DNA from: Bacillota bacterium
GTDB taxonomy: Bacteria > Bacillota > Clostridia > Peptostreptococcales > Anaerovoracaceae
DNA length: 41,477 nucleotides
Assembly (NCBI GenBank): GCA_022770665.1
Contig: JALEHL010000046.1
Coordinates: forward strand, 1 to 41,477
Reading direction: 5' to 3'
The notes below the pieces were generated by a model. That model did not search any database, had not been told where the DNA came from, and worked only from the letters and a program-made list of their open reading frames with translations. This document shows, one piece after another, positions 16,966 to 25,520 of the stretch. How positions within the stretch are numbered: the stretch's first letter is position 1; every line of letters begins with the position of its first letter. A program made the position numbers and the translations under genes.

Positions 16966-17811
16966 TTATTTGCTCAGGCTCACGTCCAGGCCGCCGCAGA
17001 GGGACTTGAACGCATTCACAATCTCTTTTGCAGTAACGGTATCTTTGAATCCGCTGTCCACCATAATCAGAACTGCCACATCACCGGCAGCTGCCACCCG
17101 CAGATCGTCGGCAGTCACGCAGATCCACTTGCTCTGGTTGATGCCGTTTAACATTTCGTTGGCGATGGCCTCGGTATTCTTTTTATTCTTCACTTTCACG
17201 ACCACCAGGGAATAAGCCTGGGAGCCCATCATGCTCTCAGAATATGCGGCAGATTCCACCAGATCCAGACTGGAAATGCCTGTGATGACGTTTGCCATCT
17301 CCGTATCGGACAGATCCACTTCCGTCGTTCCCAGCGGCAGATCGACAGATTTCTTTTCATAGATCTGATCGATGATCTCCGACGGCGTTCCAGACGGTGC
17401 CTTGATCTCATCCTTCTTATCGCTGGAAGGTTTGCTGCCGGAACTGCTGCCGGAGCTGCCTGACGAACTGCTGGCCGATGAGCCGGAACTGCTGGTCGGT
17501 GAACCGGAACTTCCGGCAGAGGATCCGGAGCTTCCATTTCCGGATGTGCCGGAGGACGGCTTGCTTTCCGTTTGATGATCCGAACCAGATTGATCTGCGT
17601 CAGATTTCTCTGTATCGGAATCCGCCTGGTCACCAGTTTCCTCGTCTGCTTCCAGACCATCCTCGTCCCCGGTTTCCTCATCGGTTCCCGCAGCCTCATC
17701 TCCTGCTGTCACATCGTTTCCTTCGGTTTCTGTCCCGTCTTTGCTTCCGCAAGCCGTGAAACCGGACAAAATCAGCATGAGCGTCAGTAAAAGCGCTAAA
17801 ATTCGATTCAT
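16966..17811 (-). CDS. DUF4358 lipoprotein with Ser/Gly-rich linker
   Basis: Predicted lipoprotein of 281 residues: hydrophobic signal, then FTAC with the lipidated Cys at residue 21. Residues 25-65 are very acidic, followed by a Ser/Gly/Pro-rich linker (about 70-130) that probably spans the wall. The C-terminal DUF4358 domain starts near PSEIIDQIYEK and contains the LPLGTTEVDLSD stretch. Domain function is unknown; it repeatedly occurs beside MBOAT and DHHW genes. The gap to the anti-sigma gene upstream is 15 bases. Confidence 0.8.
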   Translation of the reverse strand: MNRILALLLTLMLILSGFTACGSKDGTETEGNDVTAGDEAAGTDEETGDEDGLEADEETGDQADSDTEKSDADQSGSDHQTESKPSSGTSGNGSSGSSAGSSGSPTSSSGSSASSSSGSSGSSSGSKPSSDKKDEIKAPSGTPSEIIDQIYEKKSVDLPLGTTEVDLSDTEMANVITGISSLDLVESAAYSESMMGSQAYSLVVVKVKNKKNTEAIANEMLNGINQSKWICVTADDLRVAAAGDVAVLIMVDSGFKDTVTAKEIVNAFKSLCGGLDVSLSK

Positions 17812-17826
17812 TTTTTTCTGTTCTCC

Positions 17827-18633
17827 TTACATGGTATTCTCTGCGGACTGGATCTCCCATTGCCCGTCTTCACTGCCGTCCTCCGTTCGGGACAGCCTCA
17901 TTGTGGTCACCTGCTCCTCGTTGGAAATTTCTACAGTGCAGTTTCCGTCGGCTACATCCACGACACGAACCTTCCATCCTCGGAAGGTATCTGCAGCTGC
18001 CATTACGCCGGGCAGCAGTTTTCCTGCCGGAATTTCCACAGGCTCCTCTGCATCGTTCAGATTCACATAAGCGATATCCTCTCCATCCTGCAGTTCCGTC
18101 TGATCATTCACAGTCTGCGGCACTGGCGCAGGAGTATCCTGCACCACGACCGCGGCAGACTTCTGCCGGTGTGCGGAAGGCTCCGATGTTTTTTCTTGTG
18201 CCTCACTGTGCTTCTGTACGCTTTCCGTGCTGTGTGCTACTTCCTGTTTATCTGCAGGACTCTGACTGTTTTCTTCTTTCTCTATTGCCTCTCCGCCGTC
18301 TGTCACGTCATCCGGAAGGGAAACGTCCACGGCAGGCGGATCTTCCTGTCCGTTTTCCGGCATCATATTCAGGAATGCATTCTCCATGAAACCGAAGTGA
18401 ACTGTAATGAGCAGAACGGCCGCACAGGCCGCCAGCGTGCCCAGCCTGCAGATTTTGCGCCGTAAAAATCCTGCAGTTCCTGTAATTTTCTCTGCCGATG
18501 TCACGTCAGATTCTGTTTTCTCTACCCCGAGCAGAACTCTTTCTCGCAAATCAGGAGGCGCCTGTATGCTATGATACGCGGCGGCGGCCTGTTTCAGTCG
18601 GGTATCCCCTGTCTCATCCCAGCTGTCTTTCAT
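17827..18633 (-). CDS. Probable membrane-bound anti-sigma factor
   Basis: The 268-residue protein begins one base after the stop of the ECF sigma gene, the classic place of an anti-sigma factor. Residues 1-60 are cytoplasmic and charged and resemble the RERVLLGVEK helix seen in such proteins. No HxxxCxxC zinc motif is seen. One membrane segment lies near residues 68-83 (LGTLAACAAVLLITVHFG). A long, low-complexity outer linker leads to a C-terminal globular part with YVNLNDAEEP and WKVRVVDVADG. Function is assigned from position and topology, not from a known domain. Confidence 0.7.
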   Translation of the reverse strand: MKDSWDETGDTRLKQAAAAYHSIQAPPDLRERVLLGVEKTESDVTSAEKITGTAGFLRRKICRLGTLAACAAVLLITVHFGFMENAFLNMMPENGQEDPPAVDVSLPDDVTDGGEAIEKEENSQSPADKQEVAHSTESVQKHSEAQEKTSEPSAHRQKSAAVVVQDTPAPVPQTVNDQTELQDGEDIAYVNLNDAEEPVEIPAGKLLPGVMAAADTFRGWKVRVVDVADGNCTVEISNEEQVTTMRLSRTEDGSEDGQWEIQSAENTM

Positions 18634-18634
18634 C

Positions 18635-19144
18635 TTACAGACCCTCCTTCATTCTTTTTTTCAGCATCTCTCTTCCTCTCGCCAGACGCATTTTCACCGC
18701 TGACTGACTGATTCCAAGGATTGATGCAGTTTCTTCCACACGGAATCCCTCGAAATAGTACAGAATCAGCACTTCCCGGTACTTTTCTCCCAGTGCGAGA
18801 ACCATTTGCAGGACCTCTCTTCCTTCCGTCTCTTCCGGTCCTGGTACGGAAAGTGCTTTCCCCATTATCTCCTGCACTTCTTCCAGCGGTGCATAAAGCC
18901 GAAGTTTCCTTCGTTTCAGGCTGTCGCGGCACTGATTCACCAGAACCTTCGTCAGCCAGGCTTTTTCCTGCGACTCTTTCTGAAATTCCGGCACCTTTCC
19001 GAAAATCTTAAGAAACATATCCTGCACGGCATCCTCTGCATCTGCCCGGTTCAACAAAATCGAACAGGCCAGGCGAAACAGCATTTCACCATAGGTGTCA
19101 TAAAGCCGGGCGATCTCTTCGGAATGACTCCGGATCCTTTCCAT
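18635..19144 (-). CDS. ECF-type RNA polymerase sigma factor
   Basis: Group 4 sigma factor of 169 residues. Region 2 holds LFRLACSILLNRADAEDAVQDMFLKIF, here split by helix boundaries (core DAEDAVQD), and region 4 holds YREVLILYYFEGFRVEETA followed by the helix-turn-helix ILGISQSAVKMRLARGR. The start at 19144 is chosen because AGGAGGGG ends four bases upstream; an open extension of 15 codons lacks such a site. It heads a unit of sigma, anti-sigma, DUF4358, MBOAT and DHHW genes with gaps of 1-15 bases. It probably reads its own promoter at 19162-19190. Confidence 0.92.
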   Translation of the reverse strand: MERIRSHSEEIARLYDTYGEMLFRLACSILLNRADAEDAVQDMFLKIFGKVPEFQKESQEKAWLTKVLVNQCRDSLKRRKLRLYAPLEEVQEIMGKALSVPGPEETEGREVLQMVLALGEKYREVLILYYFEGFRVEETASILGISQSAVKMRLARGREMLKKRMKEGL

Positions 19145-19161
19145 TTTCCCCTCCTGTCTTA

Positions 19162-19190
19162 TAAACGAACGGATGGACCTCCCGGTCACA
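19162..19190 (-). promoter_or_regulatory. Possible autoregulated ECF promoter
   Basis: On the minus strand TGTGAC (19190-19185), 17 bases and CGTTTA (19167-19162) stand just before the sigma gene. The form resembles ECF promoters (an AAC-like -35 and a CGT-type -10), not the housekeeping type. The resulting leader would be only about 12 bases, just covering the ribosome binding site. Confidence 0.45.
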
Positions 19191-19213
19191 TTTCCCTGAA
19201 ATTCCTGAAAAAA

Positions 19214-20323
19214 TTATTTGTCCAGCGCATTCTTGTAAAACTGATATACCTCCTGCATGAAGACTTCATCCAGCTTGGACATCTTGCTTTTATCGACAGC
19301 TGCATACCATTCCGCCGCAATGCCTTCCGGAACGTTCCCGCTGTATTCCTGCTCCAGCTCTTTCCATGACCGATTCACCTTTTTCCGGTATTCTGCATAT
19401 TCCGGTGCCCGGAACAGACTGCTGTGCCCGTTCTGCCCTTTCTCACTCCAGCACATGAATTTCGCATTCGGATTGGTGATTTCATCCTGATGCGCCAGTA
19501 TGGAAACCGTATCGCGCGGAACTACGGTATCCTCCGCGCCCTGCATGACCAGCACCGGTGTATTCGTTTCACTGATGCACTCTGCCGCTGACAGATCGGC
19601 TGCACTCCCGAACAGTACTTTCTGATAGATCCAGAGATAAGGGAACTCCACATAACACAGCCCTTTTTTCTCTTTTTTCGCCTGCTCCATCATCATTTCC
19701 ATCGGCGAATTATATCCTGACACGCAGACGGATGCTGTAATGTTATGGTCATAATGCAGAATTGCAGCCGCTGCCCAGCCTCCCCAGCTATGTCCGTATA
19801 TTAGAACCGGCAGTTTGCGCAGTTCTTCATTATGCTCCACATAGGTCAGCGCTGCGTCCAGGTCGATCACCGACTGGGATAGTCCTGTGACGCCATCCCC
19901 TTCGCTTTCATAGCTTCCTGTATTATCGAAGGCGAGCACTTTAAAGCCCCGTCTGACGAAATATGCGGTCTCTTCTATGTAACTTTCTGCGCCTTTGCCC
20001 ATTCCGTGGCTGATGACCACAAGAGCTTCGGCCTTTTTCGGCCCGTACAGGTATCCTTTTAGCTTGTTTCCCTGCGATGAAAATGAGATTTCTGTTCTGC
20101 TGTAATCCTGCGATATGTCTGCATAGGTTTCATAAATCGTTCTCTCCGGGCGTTCCACCCTGCCGAATGCCTGAAGATATCTGCTGTGAATCTGGTAAAA
20201 CGATCCGGCCGAAAACAGAATGACCGCAGCCAGAAGCAGTACAGCGATTCCCTTTTTCAGATATTTCTTTTTCCTTTTCTGTCCGCTGTAGTACTGAATA
20301 TCCCCTGAAAACAGGTATTTCAC
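19214..20323 (-). CDS. Membrane-anchored alpha/beta hydrolase
   Basis: Serine hydrolase of 369 residues with an N-terminal membrane segment (about residues 24-43), so the catalytic domain likely faces outside. The oxyanion segment is VVISHGMGKG, the nucleophile elbow is GHSWGG near residue 180, the acid is in GAEDTVVP near 278 and the His in NGHSSLF near 312. A GTG start at 20323 is chosen because AGGAGG lies eight bases upstream; the TTG two codons earlier is too close to it. It lies about 70 bases upstream of the sigma gene on the same strand. An esterase or peptidase on a surface substrate is possible. Confidence 0.85.
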   Translation of the reverse strand: MKYLFSGDIQYYSGQKRKKKYLKKGIAVLLLAAVILFSAGSFYQIHSRYLQAFGRVERPERTIYETYADISQDYSRTEISFSSQGNKLKGYLYGPKKAEALVVISHGMGKGAESYIEETAYFVRRGFKVLAFDNTGSYESEGDGVTGLSQSVIDLDAALTYVEHNEELRKLPVLIYGHSWGGWAAAAILHYDHNITASVCVSGYNSPMEMMMEQAKKEKKGLCYVEFPYLWIYQKVLFGSAADLSAAECISETNTPVLVMQGAEDTVVPRDTVSILAHQDEITNPNAKFMCWSEKGQNGHSSLFRAPEYAEYRKKVNRSWKELEQEYSGNVPEGIAAEWYAAVDKSKMSKLDEVFMQEVYQFYKNALDK

Positions 20324-20391
20324 GGCCAATACCTCCTGTATGAATGTTCTCTATCCAGTATATCATCCCGGCGCGGAAAAAGGAAGAACAA

Positions 20392-20430
20392 AAAAACCGG
20401 TTTCCGATCGGGATCGGAAACCGTTTTTTT
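20392..20430 (-). terminator. Strong intrinsic terminator after the D,D-carboxypeptidase
   Basis: An 11-base perfect stem, CGGTTTCCGAT/ATCGGAAACCG with loop CGGG, is flanked by T7 on the plus strand and A6 on the other side. It can work in both directions; here it serves the minus-strand gene ending at 20513. Confidence 0.93.
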
Positions 20431-20512
20431 CGTTCTTATTTTTTATGCATTGCAGATGCCTGCCGGAGTACCTCACGCATATTTTTTGCAGCAGGCATGC
20501 TCTGCCGATGAT

Positions 20513-22291
20513 CTATGCCGTGACGGCTGTTTTAGACCATCCGGAGTATTCCTTCTTGCCGTTTACGGTGTTGAATCCGCGCACTTTGTAATAATATTTC
20601 GTACCGGATTTCACCTTGGTATCTACGAAGGATTTCTTTGCCGTCGTGGTCACCGGCTTCGTGCCGTAGCCGGAAGATTTCTTCACGGAACGGAATACCT
20701 CATATCCGGCATAGTTCAGTTTCACACTGTTCTTTCCGGACCAGGAAACCTTTACCGCATTCTTTCCGTTTGCCTTGGTCTTTGCCGCTTTCACCGCTAC
20801 GCTGGTCTTCTGTGCTGCAACCTGCTGTTTCGCATAGTTCAGCAGAACTGTAGAGGACTCATATCTCTGACGGTTATCTTCACCGCCGAAGGAAACGGAA
20901 ACGATCGTGTGCATATTACCGGATGCATCCGGCGTATCGATTGCCGTCACGATGCAGGCGCCGGAGCGGTTGGTTGTTCCGGTCTTCAGACCGATCAGGC
21001 CCTCCACATTCTTGAACAGGGTGCCGTAAGTCGTAGTGACATACGGGGTGTAACCCTCTTCATCTCCGTACTTCACTTCCACACCGTCATTTTCCTCTGC
21101 CGTCAGATAAACATCATCTGCCAGAGACTTCAGTTCCTGTTTCGTCTGTCCGGTGATCGCAACCAGCTCGTCCTTATAGTTCGTCATCAGATACGTGCAC
21201 AGCTTGTACATATCTTCTGCGCTCATATGATTCTGTCTCTTTCCGGTAAACTGGCTGTCCGTGTAGTTCGGCAGTCCGTGCGGGTTGTAGAATTTCGCGC
21301 TCTTCAGTCCCAGTTCTTTCGCCTTCTCATTCATCTTCTTGACAAATTTCGCTTCCGAACCGGATACAGCTTCTGCCAGTGCCGTAGCCGCTTCATTTGC
21401 AGACGGCAACAGCATTGCGCACATCAGGTCGTGCACGCTCCAGGTCTGTCCCACTTTCATATACACTTTTCCACGGGAAGGAATATCCGCATATAACGTG
21501 CCGTCTTCAGAATTTGCTTCCCAGTTTGCAGCTTTGCTTACTGTATAAGTGGTGTCCATGGACAGTTTTCCTGCTTTGATTTCATCGAATACGATCGCAG
21601 CCGTCATCAGCTTGGAAGTGGATGCGATTTCTGTTGAATGTTTTTCATCCCATGCATAGAGCTTCTTGCCCGTGGTCACATCGCCAAGATAAACCCCGTC
21701 CAGGTCATGGAAGTATTCCGCACTTTCTATTTTCTTCATATCGATTTTGAAGTTCTTTGAAGTGTCGATGGTCATCTTGCTTGCACTCTGATATTCAATC
21801 GGCAGGTTAAAGAACATGCCCAGATCAATCAGTCGAACATAAATGCCGGCGACATCGCCCTCGAAATCATCGCCGTAAGTATCATACATTCTTAATTCAC
21901 GATCTACACCGTCAATCGTAACCGTGTATGCGTCGAAATCAATATCGTCGAAAACTTCCGGATCCACCAGAGAGGATGTTTCAAAAGGAACCGGCTCTTC
22001 TCCGGTATAGTCCTTTCCTGTGGTTACGACCCAGTCTCCGTCTACATTCTGTACATCAAAGGCCTTATCGGTTCCCTTCAGTGCCCATGCCAGGTCCTCC
22101 AGGGACACATAGGCATTGTACTTGTAGGAAGGGTAATATGCCTTTACAGCTTCTGTCTTCTCTCCGTCGACCGTCAGCTTCACATTGACACATTCGCCCT
22201 GGTCCGCTGCGAAGGCTGTGCCCGCTGCGCTGAAGCTGAAGGTAAACATGACTGCTAAGATAATGAATACGCTGATCAAACGCTTTTTCAT
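20513..22291 (-). CDS. D-alanyl-D-alanine carboxypeptidase (PBP5/DacF type) with Fn3-like tail
   Basis: Penicillin-binding enzyme that trims the terminal D-Ala of peptidoglycan stem peptides outside the membrane. The 592 residues begin with a signal peptide ending near AGTAFA. Residues 35-180 form an extra N-terminal region resembling copper-amine-oxidase-like wall domains. The catalytic domain has S224-TSK, SAN at 297-299 and KTG at 436-438, all intact. The C terminus (about 510-592) is a Fn3-like module (YAGYEVFRS, YYYKVRGFN). The start at 22291 follows AAGGAG; a longer frame upstream has no such site. The 224 bases upstream to the mutase gene hold no clear promoter or terminator. Confidence 0.92.
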   Translation of the reverse strand: MKKRLISVFIILAVMFTFSFSAAGTAFAADQGECVNVKLTVDGEKTEAVKAYYPSYKYNAYVSLEDLAWALKGTDKAFDVQNVDGDWVVTTGKDYTGEEPVPFETSSLVDPEVFDDIDFDAYTVTIDGVDRELRMYDTYGDDFEGDVAGIYVRLIDLGMFFNLPIEYQSASKMTIDTSKNFKIDMKKIESAEYFHDLDGVYLGDVTTGKKLYAWDEKHSTEIASTSKLMTAAIVFDEIKAGKLSMDTTYTVSKAANWEANSEDGTLYADIPSRGKVYMKVGQTWSVHDLMCAMLLPSANEAATALAEAVSGSEAKFVKKMNEKAKELGLKSAKFYNPHGLPNYTDSQFTGKRQNHMSAEDMYKLCTYLMTNYKDELVAITGQTKQELKSLADDVYLTAEENDGVEVKYGDEEGYTPYVTTTYGTLFKNVEGLIGLKTGTTNRSGACIVTAIDTPDASGNMHTIVSVSFGGEDNRQRYESSTVLLNYAKQQVAAQKTSVAVKAAKTKANGKNAVKVSWSGKNSVKLNYAGYEVFRSVKKSSGYGTKPVTTTAKKSFVDTKVKSGTKYYYKVRGFNTVNGKKEYSGWSKTAVTA

Positions 22292-22515
22292 TTTACCAAT
22301 TCTCCTTTTTCCTGTGCTGTGTACTTTTTCGGTTGTACTCCTGCGCAGTAGTTGGAGCAAAATCTATGCCAAAGGCCTTTTCAGAAAAGACTTTGTGAAA
22401 ATGCGGCAGAACTTCAAGGTTCGCTTCTCCGGATATGCCCCGGGCAGCCTCTTGTTTTCTTTTCGTTTTTCCGATTTTCAGAACGCACTGTCCGGAATTC
22501 TGTACGAAAGTTTGC

Positions 22516-24069
22516 TTACAGCTTCAGCTGATCATACTGTCTGAGAAATTCTTTCAGTATCGTCAGGATCCGGTCGCAGCTGCCTTCCGTTACTTCGATA
22601 TTCAGCGGCATGATCGGATCATGAAGGGATTTTCGAAGCAGGCACCATCCGGAAAGGTCTTCTCCCCGGAAATTCAGACGAACTCCCTCATAGTTTGGTT
22701 CCACCACTTGGATTTTTACCGCGGTTCCACAGCTGTCGCAGACGTTTTTCCCTGCTGCTGCCCACACTTTCATATCCTCCAAGATCCGGTCTCCATACGG
22801 GCCGAAATCCTCCGCTGAAATCGGGAAACGGTATTCCACCGCCTCTTTCGGTTCTTCCAGCGAGGACAGGATCACATCCAGAGATACACCCTGCTGCTTC
22901 AGCTGTGCTGCCTTGATAACAATTTTGGTCGCCAGATAAGCGCCGTCATCCAGAAAGTAATTTTCCTTATATGCTGCATGTCCAGAAGTCTCTATGGCCA
23001 GCTGGCTGTCCACTCCCGCCGCATTCAGTTCCATGGATTTATTGATCACATTTCTGTATCCGCGCCGGAACCGCAGATGTTTCAGTCCCAGACACTCTTC
23101 CAGATATACCGTAAGCTGGTCGGAAGTGATGCTGTCGGTTACCACGGTTGTCCCCGGATGCTCCCTGGCGATCAGTGCAGCCGCCATTGCAACAATCGCA
23201 TTCCGGCTGATCTGCCTGCCGCTGCTGTCTACTGCTGAGGCACGATCCACATCGGTATCAAAAATCAGGCCCAGATCCGCTCTGCTTTCCTTCACGGCGC
23301 GGCAGACGGAATCCATCGCTTCTTGATTCTCCGGATTCGGTGCATGATTGGGGAAGTTCCCATCCGGTTCCAGGAACTGACTTGCCGACACATCAGCTCC
23401 CAGCGGTGCAAGAATTCGTGTCGCATAAAACCCGCCTGCGCCATTTCCGGCATCCACCACAATCTTCAGTCCTTCCAGCGGAAGCTCCGGCTTGTCGGGA
23501 CGTGCCACTTCGGCACAGATTTTATCCCGCAGATGCGCAGAATAATCTCCGATCAGGTCCCGGACTTCCGGCTCTTTCAGATCGCGGCTGGACGGACGCG
23601 GAATTTCCGTCAGAACCGCATCGGACTGGGCTCCCTGTATGATATTCCGGATATCCTCCTTATTCAGGCCGCCATCCCTGTCGAAATATTTGAACCCGTT
23701 CCGGTTGAACGGAAGATGGCTCGCGGTGATCATCACTGCACCATCACAGAGATAAGCTGGAAAAACCGTAGACATGAACATGGCCGGCGTGGATGCCAGC
23801 CCGCAGTCGTATACCTTCACCCCCAGAGAAACCAGCGTTTCCACAATGGTCTCCCGGAGAGGCTCAGCCGACAGCCGGCTGTCATGTCCTACAGAAACCG
23901 TCAGTTCTGTAAGCTCTTTTCCGGTCTTTTCGGCCAGCCATGCGGCAAAGGCGCGTGTCAGACGAAACGTCTCTTCCTTTCCCAGGTTCACTTTTTCTCC
24001 CGCTGCACCATCCATGGCTACACCGCGGATATCACTGCCGTTCTGCAGTTTCAAATAATCTGGTCCCAT
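22516..24069 (-). CDS. Phosphomannomutase/phosphoglucomutase family protein
   Basis: Alpha-D-phosphohexomutase of 517 residues interconverting hexose 1- and 6-phosphates. The four expected sites are present: the phosphoserine loop MITASHLPFNRNG (usual form TASHNP; here Leu replaces Asn), the metal loop DTDVDRA, the sugar-binding ETSGHAAY, and a C-terminal phosphate-binding region. The start ATG at 24069 is 27 bases after the stop of the CbiT-like gene; AAGGAG is rather far (about 10-12 bases), and a longer frame runs into the upstream gene. It probably belongs to the same transcript as the genes from 28.1 kb. Confidence 0.9.
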   Translation of the reverse strand: MGPDYLKLQNGSDIRGVAMDGAAGEKVNLGKEETFRLTRAFAAWLAEKTGKELTELTVSVGHDSRLSAEPLRETIVETLVSLGVKVYDCGLASTPAMFMSTVFPAYLCDGAVMITASHLPFNRNGFKYFDRDGGLNKEDIRNIIQGAQSDAVLTEIPRPSSRDLKEPEVRDLIGDYSAHLRDKICAEVARPDKPELPLEGLKIVVDAGNGAGGFYATRILAPLGADVSASQFLEPDGNFPNHAPNPENQEAMDSVCRAVKESRADLGLIFDTDVDRASAVDSSGRQISRNAIVAMAAALIAREHPGTTVVTDSITSDQLTVYLEECLGLKHLRFRRGYRNVINKSMELNAAGVDSQLAIETSGHAAYKENYFLDDGAYLATKIVIKAAQLKQQGVSLDVILSSLEEPKEAVEYRFPISAEDFGPYGDRILEDMKVWAAAGKNVCDSCGTAVKIQVVEPNYEGVRLNFRGEDLSGWCLLRKSLHDPIMPLNIEVTEGSCDRILTILKEFLRQYDQLKL

Positions 24070-24095
24070 ATATATGTACTGCTCCTTCTTTTCTG

Positions 24096-25001
24096 TTACT
24101 CCTCGGGCTGACCGGAAATAATCCATGGTGCTGGCTGCTGATCGAATGCATTTCTGCTGTTCAGCTTCGATACAGAAACCTGGATGACTTCCGCCTCTCG
24201 AATTCCATACTTCTCCAGCAGAGCCGGAAGGCCGGCGGCCACTTTAAAATCCAGTGTATAAATCACAACCCGCAGCTTCGGATTCCGTTTCATCAGGCAG
24301 TCGAGTTCCTGCTCCATGCTGGCAGACGCAACCAGAAATACAAGAGAAGGTACCGGACAGTCTTTCATGGTTTCCTCATCCACATGGTCTATCACACGAA
24401 TGTTCCGCAGGCCGAAGTAATCCATATTTTCCTCGATGGTTGCCCGGTCGTTTTTATTATATTCCACCGCGATCACCGAGCCTTCGCTGGCCATCATCGC
24501 CGCTTCGATCGCGATGCTTTCTCCGCTGATAATGCAGATATCCTCTTCCTGACCCACCTGCATCTTGTTCTGAATGACGGCACGGATTTCACTTCCTACA
24601 TAGCGGACAGATCCCTTGCGGAAATTCAGGTTATCCATTCCGATCTTATAGGTATTTCTCGCATTCGGATTTACAACCAGCATGCCGGCCGAAGCATTGA
24701 TCCCGCGATGGATCATGTTGCTTACCGTATCGTGGCGTATTTCTCCCTCCGGTCTGGATCCCTCATTATACCAGACTTCGCATTCCCCAAGTCCTGCATT
24801 CCACATCTGATAAAACACATCTGGATCACCGGCTTCCATGAACGCCAGTGTTGTCCGGTGGGATTCTACCGTCGGGATCAGATTTTTGTTCTTTCTGGTA
24901 ATATCCAGCATCTTCACCTGCTCCAGATCCACCGGCGTATTCCTGGCAAAATACTGCAGCCACTCTATAATAATATCATTCGTAAATAACGGTTCTGTCA
25001 T
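24096..25001 (-). CDS. CbiT/CobL-like methyltransferase-fold protein with eroded SAM motif
   Basis: The 301-residue product looks like precorrin-6Y methyltransferase in its C-terminal two thirds. VGSEIRAVIQNKM matches the usual T-K-x-E-I-R-A entry, and IAIEAAMMASEGSVIAVEYNK and NMDYFGLRNIRVID match the following strands. The SAM-binding loop, normally DIGAGSG, reads ICIISGES, so cofactor binding is doubtful. The first 120 residues are unassigned. The start follows AAGGAGGG. It is not in the cobalamin operon; it lies upstream of the phosphohexomutase by 26 bases. It may be a repurposed methyltransferase or a non-catalytic protein. Confidence 0.6.
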   Translation of the reverse strand: MTEPLFTNDIIIEWLQYFARNTPVDLEQVKMLDITRKNKNLIPTVESHRTTLAFMEAGDPDVFYQMWNAGLGECEVWYNEGSRPEGEIRHDTVSNMIHRGINASAGMLVVNPNARNTYKIGMDNLNFRKGSVRYVGSEIRAVIQNKMQVGQEEDICIISGESIAIEAAMMASEGSVIAVEYNKNDRATIEENMDYFGLRNIRVIDHVDEETMKDCPVPSLVFLVASASMEQELDCLMKRNPKLRVVIYTLDFKVAAGLPALLEKYGIREAEVIQVSVSKLNSRNAFDQQPAPWIISGQPEE

Positions 25002-25067
25002 CTCGGTCCCTCCTTGCCGGCGCAATCTGCGCACATACACATTGAATTTCAGTTTTAGTATATCACA

Positions 25068-25475
25068 TCAGAATCTCAAGGACAATATCCGCACTGCACC
25101 CAGAAACAGAAAACACAGCAGAAACCATGCAGCCGAGAACAGCGGGCAGATCTGCCCCAGTATGTTTCCCTCCATCGATGAATAATCCCACACATGCCAT
25201 CCCAGCTTCAGATTGACGATGCATCCCACTGCGAACTCATACGCCGTGATGATTGCCGCACCTGCCAGTGCGCCCAGCACCAGCGGAAGGGCGGACAGCC
25301 ATCCCAGCAGAATGTACAGCGTTAAAATACATGCACCGCCAGTGAGCACCATGGTCCAGTGCGTATACCCGCGGAACAGGATTTCAATCATTCCATAAGC
25401 GGCTCCGCCCAGAACGAATACTGCAATTTCCACCCATATGGAATTTTCACTGCTGATCCACTCTCTCATACTCAT
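25068..25475 (-). CDS. CmpB-family membrane protein (putative ABC-transporter type IV)
   Basis: Small integral membrane protein, about 135 residues with four hydrophobic segments. GGAAYGMIEILFRGYTHWTM and FAVGCIVNLKLGWHVWDYS are hallmarks of the family, whose function is not known. The start is uncertain: the ATG at 25475 has no clear binding site, and a TTG at 25502 preceded by GGGGA would add nine residues. It lies between the reductase gene (18-45 bases upstream) and the CbiT-like gene (66 bases downstream). Confidence 0.75.
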   Translation of the reverse strand: MSMREWISSENSIWVEIAVFVLGGAAYGMIEILFRGYTHWTMVLTGGACILTLYILLGWLSALPLVLGALAGAAIITAYEFAVGCIVNLKLGWHVWDYSSMEGNILGQICPLFSAAWFLLCFLFLGAVRILSLRF

Positions 25476-25520
25476 GGAGTTAGTATGAGTTCCGTTTCGC
25501 AAAATATCCCCAGCCGCCGG

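Noticed and set aside
17400..17570. Repeat-like DNA that might suggest a CRISPR or tandem array
   Set aside because: It codes for the Ser/Gly/Pro-rich linker of the DUF4358 lipoprotein; the units are irregular and in frame.
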